This document shows, in pieces, positions 34,984-42,224 of a DNA stretch of 44,074 nt; position 1 is the stretch's first letter, and every line of letters begins with the position of its first letter. This stretch comes from an uncultured Lachnoclostridium sp. GTDB taxonomy: Bacteria; Bacillota; Clostridia; Lachnospirales; Lachnospiraceae. The stretch lies in NCBI GenBank assembly GCA_947369165.1, contig CANBKJ010000015.1:1-44074 (forward strand). Reading direction: 5' to 3'. The position numbers and the translations under genes were made by a program. Under the pieces are notes generated by a model that saw only the letters and a program-made list of their open reading frames with translations, made no database searches and was not told where the DNA came from.

Positions 34984-36213
34984 TTATTCTTTTTGATTGA
35001 CTCTTCCCATCCTTTGATAGCTCTGGGTATCCTGCGGCAGTCCCTTTTTCTCCAGCCGTCTTGCACTCCAGTTCTTTATGGTCTTATACACTACAGCGAA
35101 CACCGGAACAGCGCAGATCATTCCAATAATTCCAAACAGGGAACCGAACACCAGAATCGCAAACAAAATCCAGAAACTTCCCAGTCCAATGGATTCACCT
35201 ATAATCTTCGGGCCGATAATATTGCCATCCACCTGAAGTATAATAATGATCAGAATGACAAAAATAATTCCCTTGACCGGATCCACCAGAAATACCAAAA
35301 AAGCACTTGGAACTGCTCCGATATACTGCCCAAAAAACGGAATGATATTGGTAACGCCGATCAGTACACTGATCAATGCCGTATAAGGCGTATCCGCAAT
35401 GCTCAGAACGATAAAAGTAATAATTGCTACAATAATAGAATCAATAATTTTTCCACTAAAAAATTTGGCAAAAGAACGGTTGATATCCTTTCCGATCTCC
35501 AATGTCATTCTCGCGTATTTCAGCGGAAGAATAGAGAACAACATTCTTTTAGCCTGGGCACAGAATGTTTCCTTGCCAGCCATAAGGTAGATCGAAATGA
35601 TAATTCCAATTACCAGATTTAATAACACTCCCAGCGCATCCATCAGCCCATCTGAAACGGTCCCCAAAACCTCTGTACTGGTAGGGATCAGTTCATTTTG
35701 CATCCATCCGATCAGCTGCACATAAATGGTTTCCGATGTTTCTTCTAAGTAATTCGCGATCTCCGGATGCTTGCCACTAAGTTCCTGCGCTACATTCACG
35801 ATATTGCGGTAATACTCGGGAAGACTATTGGCTAGATTTGTAATACTCTCCACCACCTCTGGCAGAACCAGCATCGTCAACCAAAACAGAACAGCCAGCG
35901 CCATCACGAGCACCACTGCTACCGAAACCGCCCGGCTTATCCCCCGGACAGCCTTACGCTTCTTGATGAGCTTTCGGAACAGGGGAATAAAAATATTACG
36001 CTCCACCACATTCACCAGCGGGCTCAGCAGATATGCCACTGCCAGTCCAATGTAAACTGGCATCAGCGCCGAATTTATCTTTCCTAAAATGCCCATGACT
36101 CCATCCATATTAAAAAATAGAAAAGCACAGATCAAAACTGCAATCAATACACAAAAGGCAGTCAGCCCAGCATATACATACTTATTGTCAAATCTCTTAT
36201 TCAAAAGTCCCAT
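34984..36213 (-). CDS. AI-2E family membrane transporter
   Basis: A 409-residue polytopic membrane protein of the AI-2E (PF01594, PerM-like) family. It has about eight membrane segments, the conserved VIGIIISIYLM region near the centre and the IIPFFGQYIGAVPSA motif with the following VDGNIIGPKIIGESIGL block, the most conserved part of the family. Members have been linked to autoinducer-2 export, Na+/H+ exchange or other efflux, so substrate is open. GGAGGT abuts the GTG/ATG pair at 36216/36213. A TTG at 36201 would have better spacing, so the exact start is uncertain. Confidence 0.88.
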   Translation of the reverse strand: MGLLNKRFDNKYVYAGLTAFCVLIAVLICAFLFFNMDGVMGILGKINSALMPVYIGLAVAYLLSPLVNVVERNIFIPLFRKLIKKRKAVRGISRAVSVAVVLVMALAVLFWLTMLVLPEVVESITNLANSLPEYYRNIVNVAQELSGKHPEIANYLEETSETIYVQLIGWMQNELIPTSTEVLGTVSDGLMDALGVLLNLVIGIIISIYLMAGKETFCAQAKRMLFSILPLKYARMTLEIGKDINRSFAKFFSGKIIDSIIVAIITFIVLSIADTPYTALISVLIGVTNIIPFFGQYIGAVPSAFLVFLVDPVKGIIFVILIIIILQVDGNIIGPKIIGESIGLGSFWILFAILVFGSLFGIIGMICAVPVFAVVYKTIKNWSARRLEKKGLPQDTQSYQRMGRVNQKE

Positions 36214-36216
36214 CAC

Positions 36217-36466
36217 CTCCTGCCATTCTAAACTTTATTATATAATGAACTGGAAATATTTTCAACCCGGCTTTTCAGCAAATCCAAACATTTAGAGCGA
36301 TTATTCCACCGGATATTTATGTAGTCTCCAGGACAATTTATAAAGTAGTTCTTTTATCAATTTATTTCCAAATGACCCTACAATAAATACAAAATCCAGA
36401 CCTCTGGCGATATATCCAAAAAGAAAAAATCATTTATGCTATTCTCTTTCTCGGAGGATAACAAAA
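36217..36466. other. Intergenic region upstream of the agr-like locus
   Basis: No gene is seen. On the plus strand there is a direct repeat CAATTTAT at 36334-36341 and 36358-36365, with start points 24 bases apart. A strong ribosome binding site (GGAGGA, 36454-36459) precedes an ATG at 36467 that opens the agrB frame. No convincing sigma-A promoter was recognised, which would fit a promoter needing an activator such as the nearby AgrA-like protein. Confidence 0.4.
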
Positions 36467-36538
36467 ATGTCAGCATTTAAAGATATTTCCCTGTATGTGT
36501 GACGGGATTTTCTTTTTCCCGCGCTGGAAGTCGCCAGA

Positions 36539-37072
36539 GTGCGTTATGTGATCATCAGTTTTATATCAGAGACCAGCAAACTGGCTATATTATTTACTGC
36601 TTTTTCTCTGATGGATCGTCAGAAAGAATTACTGGCAGCCATTCTGGTGCTCTTATCAATACGTAATTTCACCGGTGGGATACATCTTTCACATTATCTG
36701 TCCTGTCTGCTCTTCACCTTTTCATTTTTATTGAGTGCAGTAGTTTTGTCAGAACTGTGTTTCCCTCCCTTTTGGCTCCAGGTCCTATGCCTGACAGTCG
36801 GTATCTTTATCATCGGCATCATCGGCCCGGTTTCTTCGGACAGGCGTCCCGCTCCCTCAAAGAAAAGGGGCAATGTATTCCGCATCATCGCCTGCGCCGT
36901 GGTACTGATCTATATTCTCCTGCTTTTGAATGTCAAGTACTTACCCTTTCGGAATCTTATCTTCTGGGTAAGTATCTTACAGATACTGCAGCTAGTCGCA
37001 GCCAAACTAATCAAACTAATAAAAGAAAGGAAACAATATTATGAAAAAATTCACAAAAACATCCCTGTATAG
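36539..37072 (+). CDS. agrB: AgrB-like peptide-processing membrane protease, 5' end interrupted by TGA
   Basis: AgrB cuts and cyclises the AgrD precursor at the membrane. The 177 residues from GTG 36539 contain the catalytic pair His49 and Cys56 in GGIHLSHYLSC, spaced as in AgrB (seven residues apart), and about five membrane segments. The natural start is probably ATG 36467: it has a strong GGAGGA signal, is in the same frame, and would give the normal length of about 200 residues. However, codon 12 of that frame is TGA (36500-36502). Translation may restart at GTG 36539, which has GGAAG eight bases upstream, or the gene may be damaged. The gene overlaps agrD by 32 bases. Confidence 0.8.
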   Translation: MRYVIISFISETSKLAILFTAFSLMDRQKELLAAILVLLSIRNFTGGIHLSHYLSCLLFTFSFLLSAVVLSELCFPPFWLQVLCLTVGIFIIGIIGPVSSDRRPAPSKKRGNVFRIIACAVVLIYILLLLNVKYLPFRNLIFWVSILQILQLVAAKLIKLIKERKQYYEKIHKNIPV

Positions 37073-37172
37073 TCTCTGCAGTCTTTGCCTTGCTCTCGGC
37101 GCATTTATGCGGTTTCACGGCACCAGCTTTTTGTTTTTCGGCGAGCCGGAATATCCGGAAGACAAAAACTGA
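37041..37172 (+). CDS. agrD: AgrD-like cyclic autoinducer peptide precursor
   Basis: A 43-codon gene starting inside the end of agrB, with AAAGGAAA upstream. The peptide has a basic, amphipathic N-terminal part (residues 1-22), a short core around GTSFLFF (27-33), and an acidic tail GEPEYPED that fits the conserved AgrD C-terminal recruiting segment. Five-residue rings are the rule for Agr peptides; here the ring would be Ser29 to Phe33, closed as a lactone because Ser replaces the usual Cys. The only cysteines (13 and 16) lie in the N-terminal helix. Identification rests on size, layout and position; the ring is inferred. Confidence 0.85.
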   Translation: MKKFTKTSLYSLCSLCLALGAFMRFHGTSFLFFGEPEYPEDKN

Positions 37173-37184
37173 GCCAGAAAAAAA

Positions 37185-37225
37185 GGGATGTCCTACACTC
37201 TGCCATGGTGGGGCATCTCTTTTTA
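37185..37225 (+). terminator. Intrinsic terminator of agrBD
   Basis: A 12-bp stem with three G-T pairs (37185-37196 with 37208-37219) is followed by a T-rich run. It lies 12 bases after the agrD stop. Confidence 0.75.
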
Positions 37226-37389
37226 TTTTATCCTAATTTCCGTGCATGCTTTCTGCACATCCCGAGTTTTGCAAAAACTCGCGGATAAGTTCGTTAGAAC
37301 TTATTTTATCTTAATTTCCGTGCACGCTTTCTGCACATCCCAAGCTGCGCAAGCGGCTTGCCAATAAGTTCTGATGAACTTATTTTATC
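37226..37389. repeat. Two tandem palindromic intergenic elements between agrD and agrC
   Basis: Two copies about 79 bp apart. Each has, on the plus strand, TTATTTTATC, then TAATTTCCGTGCA, CTTTCTGCACATCCC, a first hairpin (CGAGTTTT/AAAACTCG at 37263-37281, or CAAGC/GCTTG at 37341-37360), and a second hairpin (ATAAGTTC/GAACTTAT at 37285-37304, or AATAAGTTC/GAACTTATT at 37363-37384). First-hairpin arms differ in sequence between copies but keep pairing. The agrC stop codon (37380-37382) is inside the right arm of the second copy. Related copies lie after uxaC and blaR1. Confidence 0.88.
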
Positions 37390-38642
37390 TTTACCGCAAT
37401 AGAAAAATATGGCTTTTCATCTATCATCTTATTTCGGATCTCGATCTCTCCATTGTATTTGGCCATCAGCTTCTTCAGATGATACAGCCCAAGACCTCTG
37501 TCCTTTCCCTTTGTAGAATAGCCTCTCTGAAGAAATTTTCTCCACTCAGACTGGTGGATAAATGGATGTTCATTGCAGACCTCGATCAGAACATATTCTT
37601 CCTTTCCTGTTATCTCTAGAAACATCTCTGCCTCAGGGCGCTCTTCGAGAATATTTTCCATGGCATTGTCAAAAAGCGTCCCGATGATCTCCACCAGATA
37701 GATGTCTGGTATAGACACGCTCTCCAGCTCACAGGTGAATTTGGTATGCAGATGGATGCCATAATCCGCCGCCTCGCAGATCTTTTGATACACATGAGCG
37801 ATCACGATAGGATTTTTGAGAATAATGACGGTGTTCGGCATTATGTATTTTCCCAGTTCCTTCGTCTGTTCTTTCTGCTTTTCTACCAGTTCCTCATAGG
37901 TATGATAGAGCTGGTGAAGGGCATAGATGGCGTTCAACTGATTGGAAAACTTATGCTGACGCTCCCTGATCTGCTCCAGCACCTCACCATATTTTTCCGA
38001 GTACTCCGTCCGAAGCTTAACCTCATAGCGGTATTTATTTAATTTGTAGGAGGATAATGCGATAATCGCCACACAACAGATCACATAAAAGTACTCTGAG
38101 AACGTAAGTCCCTTACTCCCGCTGAAAGAAATAATGGCATAGATCACAGCTACACTACATATACTGCTTACAATAAAAGAGTATTTTTCTTTTTGAAACA
38201 ATCGTTTGTGTATGTCAATTACAGGAAGTCTCTTTCGTACAAGAAAAATAGTTGTCGTTGTCAGTAATACAACAATGAACGATATCACACTATCGGAAAT
38301 ATTAAAAATTCCCAATAATTTGCAGGGTGCATAATAAATCATTTCTACGATACTTGCAGTAACAATTGCCACTATCGTAACAATCACTCCTGGCAATACA
38401 GACATCTGATACTGCCATTTGGCGAATAAAAACAGAATAATATACCCCAGAGCAAACAATTCTTTACTCTCCATATAGAGATTGACCCAGACAAGATATG
38501 TAATGATACAAATATAAAATAGCACAAAATTCAACAGTCTGCCCCTGTATTTGCCGACATTCAGCACATGGATGAGCATGATCACACTGGTAATTTCCAA
38601 AAGACTATTTACGGGAACCACTAATTGATCAAACGAAAACAT
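37380..38642 (-). CDS. agrC: AgrC-like sensor histidine kinase
   Basis: The membrane receptor for the cyclic peptide. The 420-residue protein has six to seven membrane segments in residues 1-200, then a coiled linker and a GHKL kinase of the HPK10 type. The phosphorylated His is His230 in RQHKFSN, the N-box is LFDNAMEN at 323-330, and the glycine motif RGLGLYHL starts at 382. It overlaps the response regulator gene by 22 bases, so the two are co-translated. It is transcribed towards agrBD, unlike the co-directional agrBDCA order of Staphylococcus. Its last codons and TAA are provided by a palindromic repeat. Confidence 0.9.
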   Translation of the reverse strand: MFSFDQLVVPVNSLLEITSVIMLIHVLNVGKYRGRLLNFVLFYICIITYLVWVNLYMESKELFALGYIILFLFAKWQYQMSVLPGVIVTIVAIVTASIVEMIYYAPCKLLGIFNISDSVISFIVVLLTTTTIFLVRKRLPVIDIHKRLFQKEKYSFIVSSICSVAVIYAIISFSGSKGLTFSEYFYVICCVAIIALSSYKLNKYRYEVKLRTEYSEKYGEVLEQIRERQHKFSNQLNAIYALHQLYHTYEELVEKQKEQTKELGKYIMPNTVIILKNPIVIAHVYQKICEAADYGIHLHTKFTCELESVSIPDIYLVEIIGTLFDNAMENILEERPEAEMFLEITGKEEYVLIEVCNEHPFIHQSEWRKFLQRGYSTKGKDRGLGLYHLKKLMAKYNGEIEIRNKMIDEKPYFSIAVKIK

Positions 38643-39367
38643 TCTTCAAATTCCTCTCTAAACCTTTTTTTCATCCTTCCCCCGATGTCCACCACATCCT
38701 TCGTCCGTTTTAAATAAACTTTATTCTGCGAGAAATCAACAGACCTGATATATTTTACATTGACGGCTGTTCCTTTGATGGGTATCAGGAAATGATTATC
38801 CCGAATTCGGCTTAAAAAGGTACTCATAGGAAGGTTGGGAATTTCAATCCGGTCCTCTACCCCATAGATGTACAATACTCCCCGCCTGCTGACCATATAA
38901 ATAACTTCATCAATGACCACAGGAAAATTTACCCCATCATAACGTAAAGAAAGCTGTTCTGGCTTTTTTAGCTTACGCTCTGCCACAATGGCATCGAGAG
39001 CTTCAAGAATGCGCCGCCTGACCCGTGGTGCATCAATCGGTTTTTCTATATAATCATAACAATGTACCTGCCTGAGCAGCGCCCCCTCTAATCCTGACAA
39101 GGTAGTTATAAATATAATAGGCTTTGCCTTATACCGCAGATTATCCCTTAGATCACTGGCAAACCGTATTCCTGAGGTATCATTTCTTTCTTTTGGATTC
39201 AGTATGATATCAACGAGAAACAGATCGATATTTTTGTCCATGGCACACAAATAGGCTTCGCTCCGATTATCAAAAGCAAAGACTTGAATTTGATTCATAC
39301 AGGATTTTACAATCTTAATCAGGGCATTTCTTGCCACTTCATTATCTTCCAAAATCAGTACATTCAT
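38621..39367 (-). CDS. agrA: AgrA-like response regulator (REC-LytTR)
   Basis: A 248-residue response regulator with a receiver domain (acidic pair Glu7/Asp8, phosphorylated Asp53 in LFLVDI, conserved Lys in EKPID) and a C-terminal LytTR DNA-binding domain (about 140-245, with the KGTAVNVKYIRSVD block). Partner of the AgrC-like kinase, whose gene it overlaps. LytTR regulators bind pairs of short direct repeats; a possible pair lies upstream of agrB at 36334-36365. Confidence 0.92.
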   Translation of the reverse strand: MNVLILEDNEVARNALIKIVKSCMNQIQVFAFDNRSEAYLCAMDKNIDLFLVDIILNPKERNDTSGIRFASDLRDNLRYKAKPIIFITTLSGLEGALLRQVHCYDYIEKPIDAPRVRRRILEALDAIVAERKLKKPEQLSLRYDGVNFPVVIDEVIYMVSRRGVLYIYGVEDRIEIPNLPMSTFLSRIRDNHFLIPIKGTAVNVKYIRSVDFSQNKVYLKRTKDVVDIGGRMKKRFREEFEECFRLIN

Positions 39368-39418
39368 GCATTTCCTCCATAAAGAAAAAGAATAAATAAT
39401 CAGAACATAGCAAATTAT

Positions 39419-39766
39419 CTATTCTTTATCAGTCAGACGACAAAGCAGCTTTTCAATTGCAACCAGTACTTCCTGTTCCCTCGGATTCATACGCATAAAA
39501 TAGTAAATAAGTTCCCGAAAACCTGCTCCATCCTGTCCCAGCGGCTTCGCTTCATCTACTTCCATCTCAAGGCGAATATCACTTATTCCCAGAAAATAAT
39601 CTGCTGTCACTCCAAAATATCTGGCACAGCGAATAATAAGCTCATCACTCAGCGGCGCTTTATTTCTCTCAATCTTACTGATCCGCTGTTGTGAAATATC
39701 CAGAACAAAAGCCAGTTCTTCCTGCGTTATGTCTTTTTCTTCTCTTAATTGTTTCATTCTGCTCAT
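39419..39766 (-). CDS. XRE-family transcriptional regulator
   Basis: A 115-residue regulator with an N-terminal helix-turn-helix (about 3-58), the recognition region DISQQRISKIERNKAPLS, then a short C-terminal part ending in a helix of unknown role. The start at 39766 has GAGGT eight bases upstream; the open frame continues 15 codons further without a signal. It lies 51 bases upstream of agrA on the same strand and may be co-transcribed. TAAATACAA motifs around its promoter suggest it controls itself. Confidence 0.87.
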   Translation of the reverse strand: MSRMKQLREEKDITQEELAFVLDISQQRISKIERNKAPLSDELIIRCARYFGVTADYFLGISDIRLEMEVDEAKPLGQDGAGFRELIYYFMRMNPREQEVLVAIEKLLCRLTDKE

Positions 39767-39840
39767 AAATACAACCTCGCCTTTTTGTATTATTATAAGG
39801 AGTAAATACAATTTTATTCCATACCATTTCGTTGTATTTA
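39766..39840. promoter_or_regulatory. Three TAAATACAA motifs around the XRE gene promoter
   Basis: TAAATACAA occurs at 39766-39774 and 39803-39811, and in inverted form at 39832-39840. The last two form a perfect 9-bp inverted repeat. A minus-strand TATAAT lies between the first two copies. One copy overlaps the start codon. This looks like a self-regulatory operator. Confidence 0.55.
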
Positions 39841-39871
39841 TGTTCTTGCAGAGTATTTTAAGAAAAAAATT

Positions 39872-40204
39872 TTATTTTTTGTGAACGATCTCATAAGCAA
39901 ATTCTAATAAATCTTCTACTTGCTCTAAAAAATCCGGCTCAAACCGTTCCAGTGCAGCTGCAAGCCGTTCTTCATATCGCTCGTTACCATTTCCCTTCAT
40001 GATGTAATCTGTACTGACATTCAATGCCCTTGACAGACGAACCAGCGTCGTCGCTGAAAAACCTTTCTTGCTCCTTTCGATCTCAAATAAAAACTTGGCA
40101 GAGATTCCCGCCATCTCCGCCAGCTTTTCTCTGGAATATCCGTGGTCAAGACGCAAATTCATAATACGCAGTCCCACTTCCTTGTCTCTTATCTTTTTTC
40201 TCAT
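39872..40204 (-). CDS. XRE-family transcriptional regulator
   Basis: A 110-residue regulator with a helix-turn-helix (about 10-65; SREKLAEMAGISAKFLFEIE) and a C-terminal tail of about 40 residues. The start at 40204 has AAGGAGTG upstream; the frame extends 16 codons further only through promoter sequence. It differs from the XRE gene just downstream, from which it is separated by about 105 bases containing that gene's own operator motifs. Its target is unknown. Confidence 0.87.
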   Translation of the reverse strand: MRKKIRDKEVGLRIMNLRLDHGYSREKLAEMAGISAKFLFEIERSKKGFSATTLVRLSRALNVSTDYIMKGNGNERYEERLAAALERFEPDFLEQVEDLLEFAYEIVHKK

Positions 40205-40228
40205 ATTGGTAACACTCCTTACGCGAAA

Positions 40229-40257
40229 AGTATAGCAAAGATCGATTCTCACAACAA
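40229..40257 (-). promoter_or_regulatory. Promoter of the 110-residue XRE regulator
   Basis: On the minus strand, TTGTTG (40252-40257) and TATACT (40229-40234) are 17 bases apart, with TGC just before the -10 (extended -10). It lies about 25 bases upstream of the start codon. Confidence 0.65.
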
Positions 40258-40457
40258 TGTACTATAATTCCTAACTTTTTTCACCTTTTGTTCTGGAAAT
40301 CAGTATAACTCTTTTTGCGCCCAGAAATGTTTTTATTTACTAAAAACAGCCTTTTTACAACTAAGCATAAAAAAATAGTTGATGATATTAAAAATATGTT
40401 ACCTTAGTGACCTTTTCCCTGCATTCAGTGAAGCTACTACCTTTAGAGAGTTGTCTC

Positions 40458-41498
40458 CTAACCTCTGGCTTTTCTTCGGTCCAGAAAATAGCAAAAAAAT
40501 AAGATCATCGTACCCAGACCAACCGTTATGGCCAAAGCTCCGAAAACATCACGGAACACCAGATGAATTTCTGGCACAGCCCGGACAATGACAGACATTA
40601 GAATCAGCCCCGTTCCAAAGCCCGCCCCAGTAATCAGATAAAACCGTTTGGAAATCTCTAGCTGTTCCGAACGTCTTTCATAACCACACAGCTGCCACGC
40701 AAAAAACAACTGCCTGCGGAAACGGAGCCAGATCAGAGTCACCAGAACCGTACTCAACGAAAAACTGATTAGAATCATAGCATACATGGTATCCAGAATA
40801 ACATCTGGTGCCAAAAATTGTTCCACAAAAGGAACAGAATCCGACTCCTCCAAAGTGATAATCACATTCGAGGGGAAGGGAATGTTATCATATATCTGCT
40901 GGCCAATCTCCAATAAATCACTTTTTTCGCCATCCAGAACATAATTTGTCTCCACTCCAGTGATACGAACTGCTGACTTAAAATCAATCAGAAGCATTTG
41001 GTTGATCCGGCTCTCATCTTGGGTACCCATAATTCCAAGTACTTCAAAATCCGTCTCATTAAATCTGAAATACTTTTTCCCATCCCGTTCCACAATATCC
41101 TTTTCATACTCACTGCCAAGAACCGCCCTGGGCGTATCCGTCCATGATGTGTAGAAATCAAAATACTCCCCCCAGAGCATCGGTACCTCTCTGTCATCCC
41201 CCCGGGTACAGATCCCTTTTACAATCATTCCCGGATCCTCCATGGGCACATAAAGAGTAAAATGCTCATTCTTGGATGCCAGCTCCGAAATCACAGGCTC
41301 CCATTGCTCTACACCATCCCCGCCGCTGACACTGAATCCTTTCTGATGACCCGAATACATCGTGTACTTGTTCAGACGGTTCACCTTCTCGGCACGGATC
41401 GCAGATACGATCAGTAAAAGACAAAGGGAGATGGCGGTAAAACTAAAAAATAAAAGAACATTCCCTCTGGGGATCTTCTTTCCTGCAATCTTCATCAC
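40458..41498 (-). CDS. ABC transporter permease-like protein, second of the cassette
   Basis: A 346-residue membrane protein with one N-terminal membrane segment (about 13-35), an extracytoplasmic domain of about 190 residues, and three C-terminal segments (about 235-340). This is the four-segment MacB/FtsX layout, but the sequence is diverged and I do not recognise a named family. Its start overlaps the stop of the ATPase gene as ATGA. With the other permease of the cassette it could form a heterodimeric channel. No clear terminator is seen in the 250 bases that follow on its strand. Confidence 0.75.
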   Translation of the reverse strand: MMKIAGKKIPRGNVLLFFSFTAISLCLLLIVSAIRAEKVNRLNKYTMYSGHQKGFSVSGGDGVEQWEPVISELASKNEHFTLYVPMEDPGMIVKGICTRGDDREVPMLWGEYFDFYTSWTDTPRAVLGSEYEKDIVERDGKKYFRFNETDFEVLGIMGTQDESRINQMLLIDFKSAVRITGVETNYVLDGEKSDLLEIGQQIYDNIPFPSNVIITLEESDSVPFVEQFLAPDVILDTMYAMILISFSLSTVLVTLIWLRFRRQLFFAWQLCGYERRSEQLEISKRFYLITGAGFGTGLILMSVIVRAVPEIHLVFRDVFGALAITVGLGTMILFFCYFLDRRKARG

Positions 41499-42214
41499 AC
41501 ATCCCCTCCCCCTTCATGCCCCGCGCTCTCTTCCTCTAATGTTCCTGACACTCTGCCGTCTTTCACATAGATCACCCTGTCGCAATTTCCAGCCACCTTC
41601 GCATCATGTGTGACGATAACTATAGTGTTTCCCTTTTCATTCAGCTTCCGGAAGATATTCTGTACCTCTTCCCCCGTAGCCTCATCCAGCGCCCCGGTGG
41701 GTTCATCTGCCAGTATCACTCGTGGCCGCTTCACGATGGCTCGCGCGATCGCCACTCTCTGCTGCTGCCCTCCCGACAATTCAGATGGAAACGCTTTTGC
41801 CTTATCCTCGATGCCCAGCTCCCTTAGGGCCTCCATCACCATTTCCCTGATCTTACTCCTTGAGTGTCCCTGATACTTCAGGGGAAGTGCCACATTTTTG
41901 AAAACATTGATATCATCCACGAGCGCAAAATACTGCACTACAAATCCAACCTCATTTCGTCGGAATTTTGTTAAGTCCCGCTGGCTCTTAAAATTGACAG
42001 CATTTCCATCATACAAATACTCCCCGCTGTCCATCGACATCATCCCGCCGAGGATATTTAGAAGGGTGGATTTACCAGAACCACTTTTTCCCATGATAGC
42101 TGCCATTTCACCCTCCTGAATCGAGAGCGTGATCCCCCGCAGCGCCTCAACGCGCCCTTCTTTTTTACCAAAGGTCTTCCATACCTCTCTGATCTGTATC
42201 TTTTCCATCTCCAT
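41495..42214 (-). CDS. ABC transporter ATPase of the small secreted protein cassette
   Basis: A 239-residue MacB/LolD-type ATPase with Walker A GKSGSGKST (about 42-50), the [14 protein letters not shown] signature, Walker B VILADEPTGALD and switch His VTHD. It sits between two permease genes, 10 bases after one and overlapping the other by 4 bases. ATPases of this type serve export or immunity systems for peptides. Confidence 0.92.
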   Translation of the reverse strand: MEMEKIQIREVWKTFGKKEGRVEALRGITLSIQEGEMAAIMGKSGSGKSTLLNILGGMMSMDSGEYLYDGNAVNFKSQRDLTKFRRNEVGFVVQYFALVDDINVFKNVALPLKYQGHSRSKIREMVMEALRELGIEDKAKAFPSELSGGQQQRVAIARAIVKRPRVILADEPTGALDEATGEEVQNIFRKLNEKGNTIVIVTHDAKVAGNCDRVIYVKDGRVSGTLEEESAGHEGGGDV

Positions 42215-42224
42215 GTTCCTTCCT

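Noticed and set aside
34984-36213. Autoinducer-2 exporter working with the agr locus
   Set aside because: The family name reflects one studied member; family members have varied substrates and the gene is divergently oriented from agrB without shared signals.
36500-36522. Selenocysteine insertion at the agrB TGA
   Set aside because: A small hairpin follows the TGA, but its loop lacks the GU/GGUC features of bacterial SECIS elements and AgrB has no known selenocysteine form.
37226-37389. CRISPR array
   Set aside because: Only two units, no unique spacers, and strong internal palindromes with arms that differ; this is a tandem palindromic element and not a CRISPR repeat.
40379-40591. Plus-strand open frame of 70 codons near the end of the second cassette permease gene
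   Set aside because: No ribosome binding site, and it overlaps the well-supported minus-strand gene.
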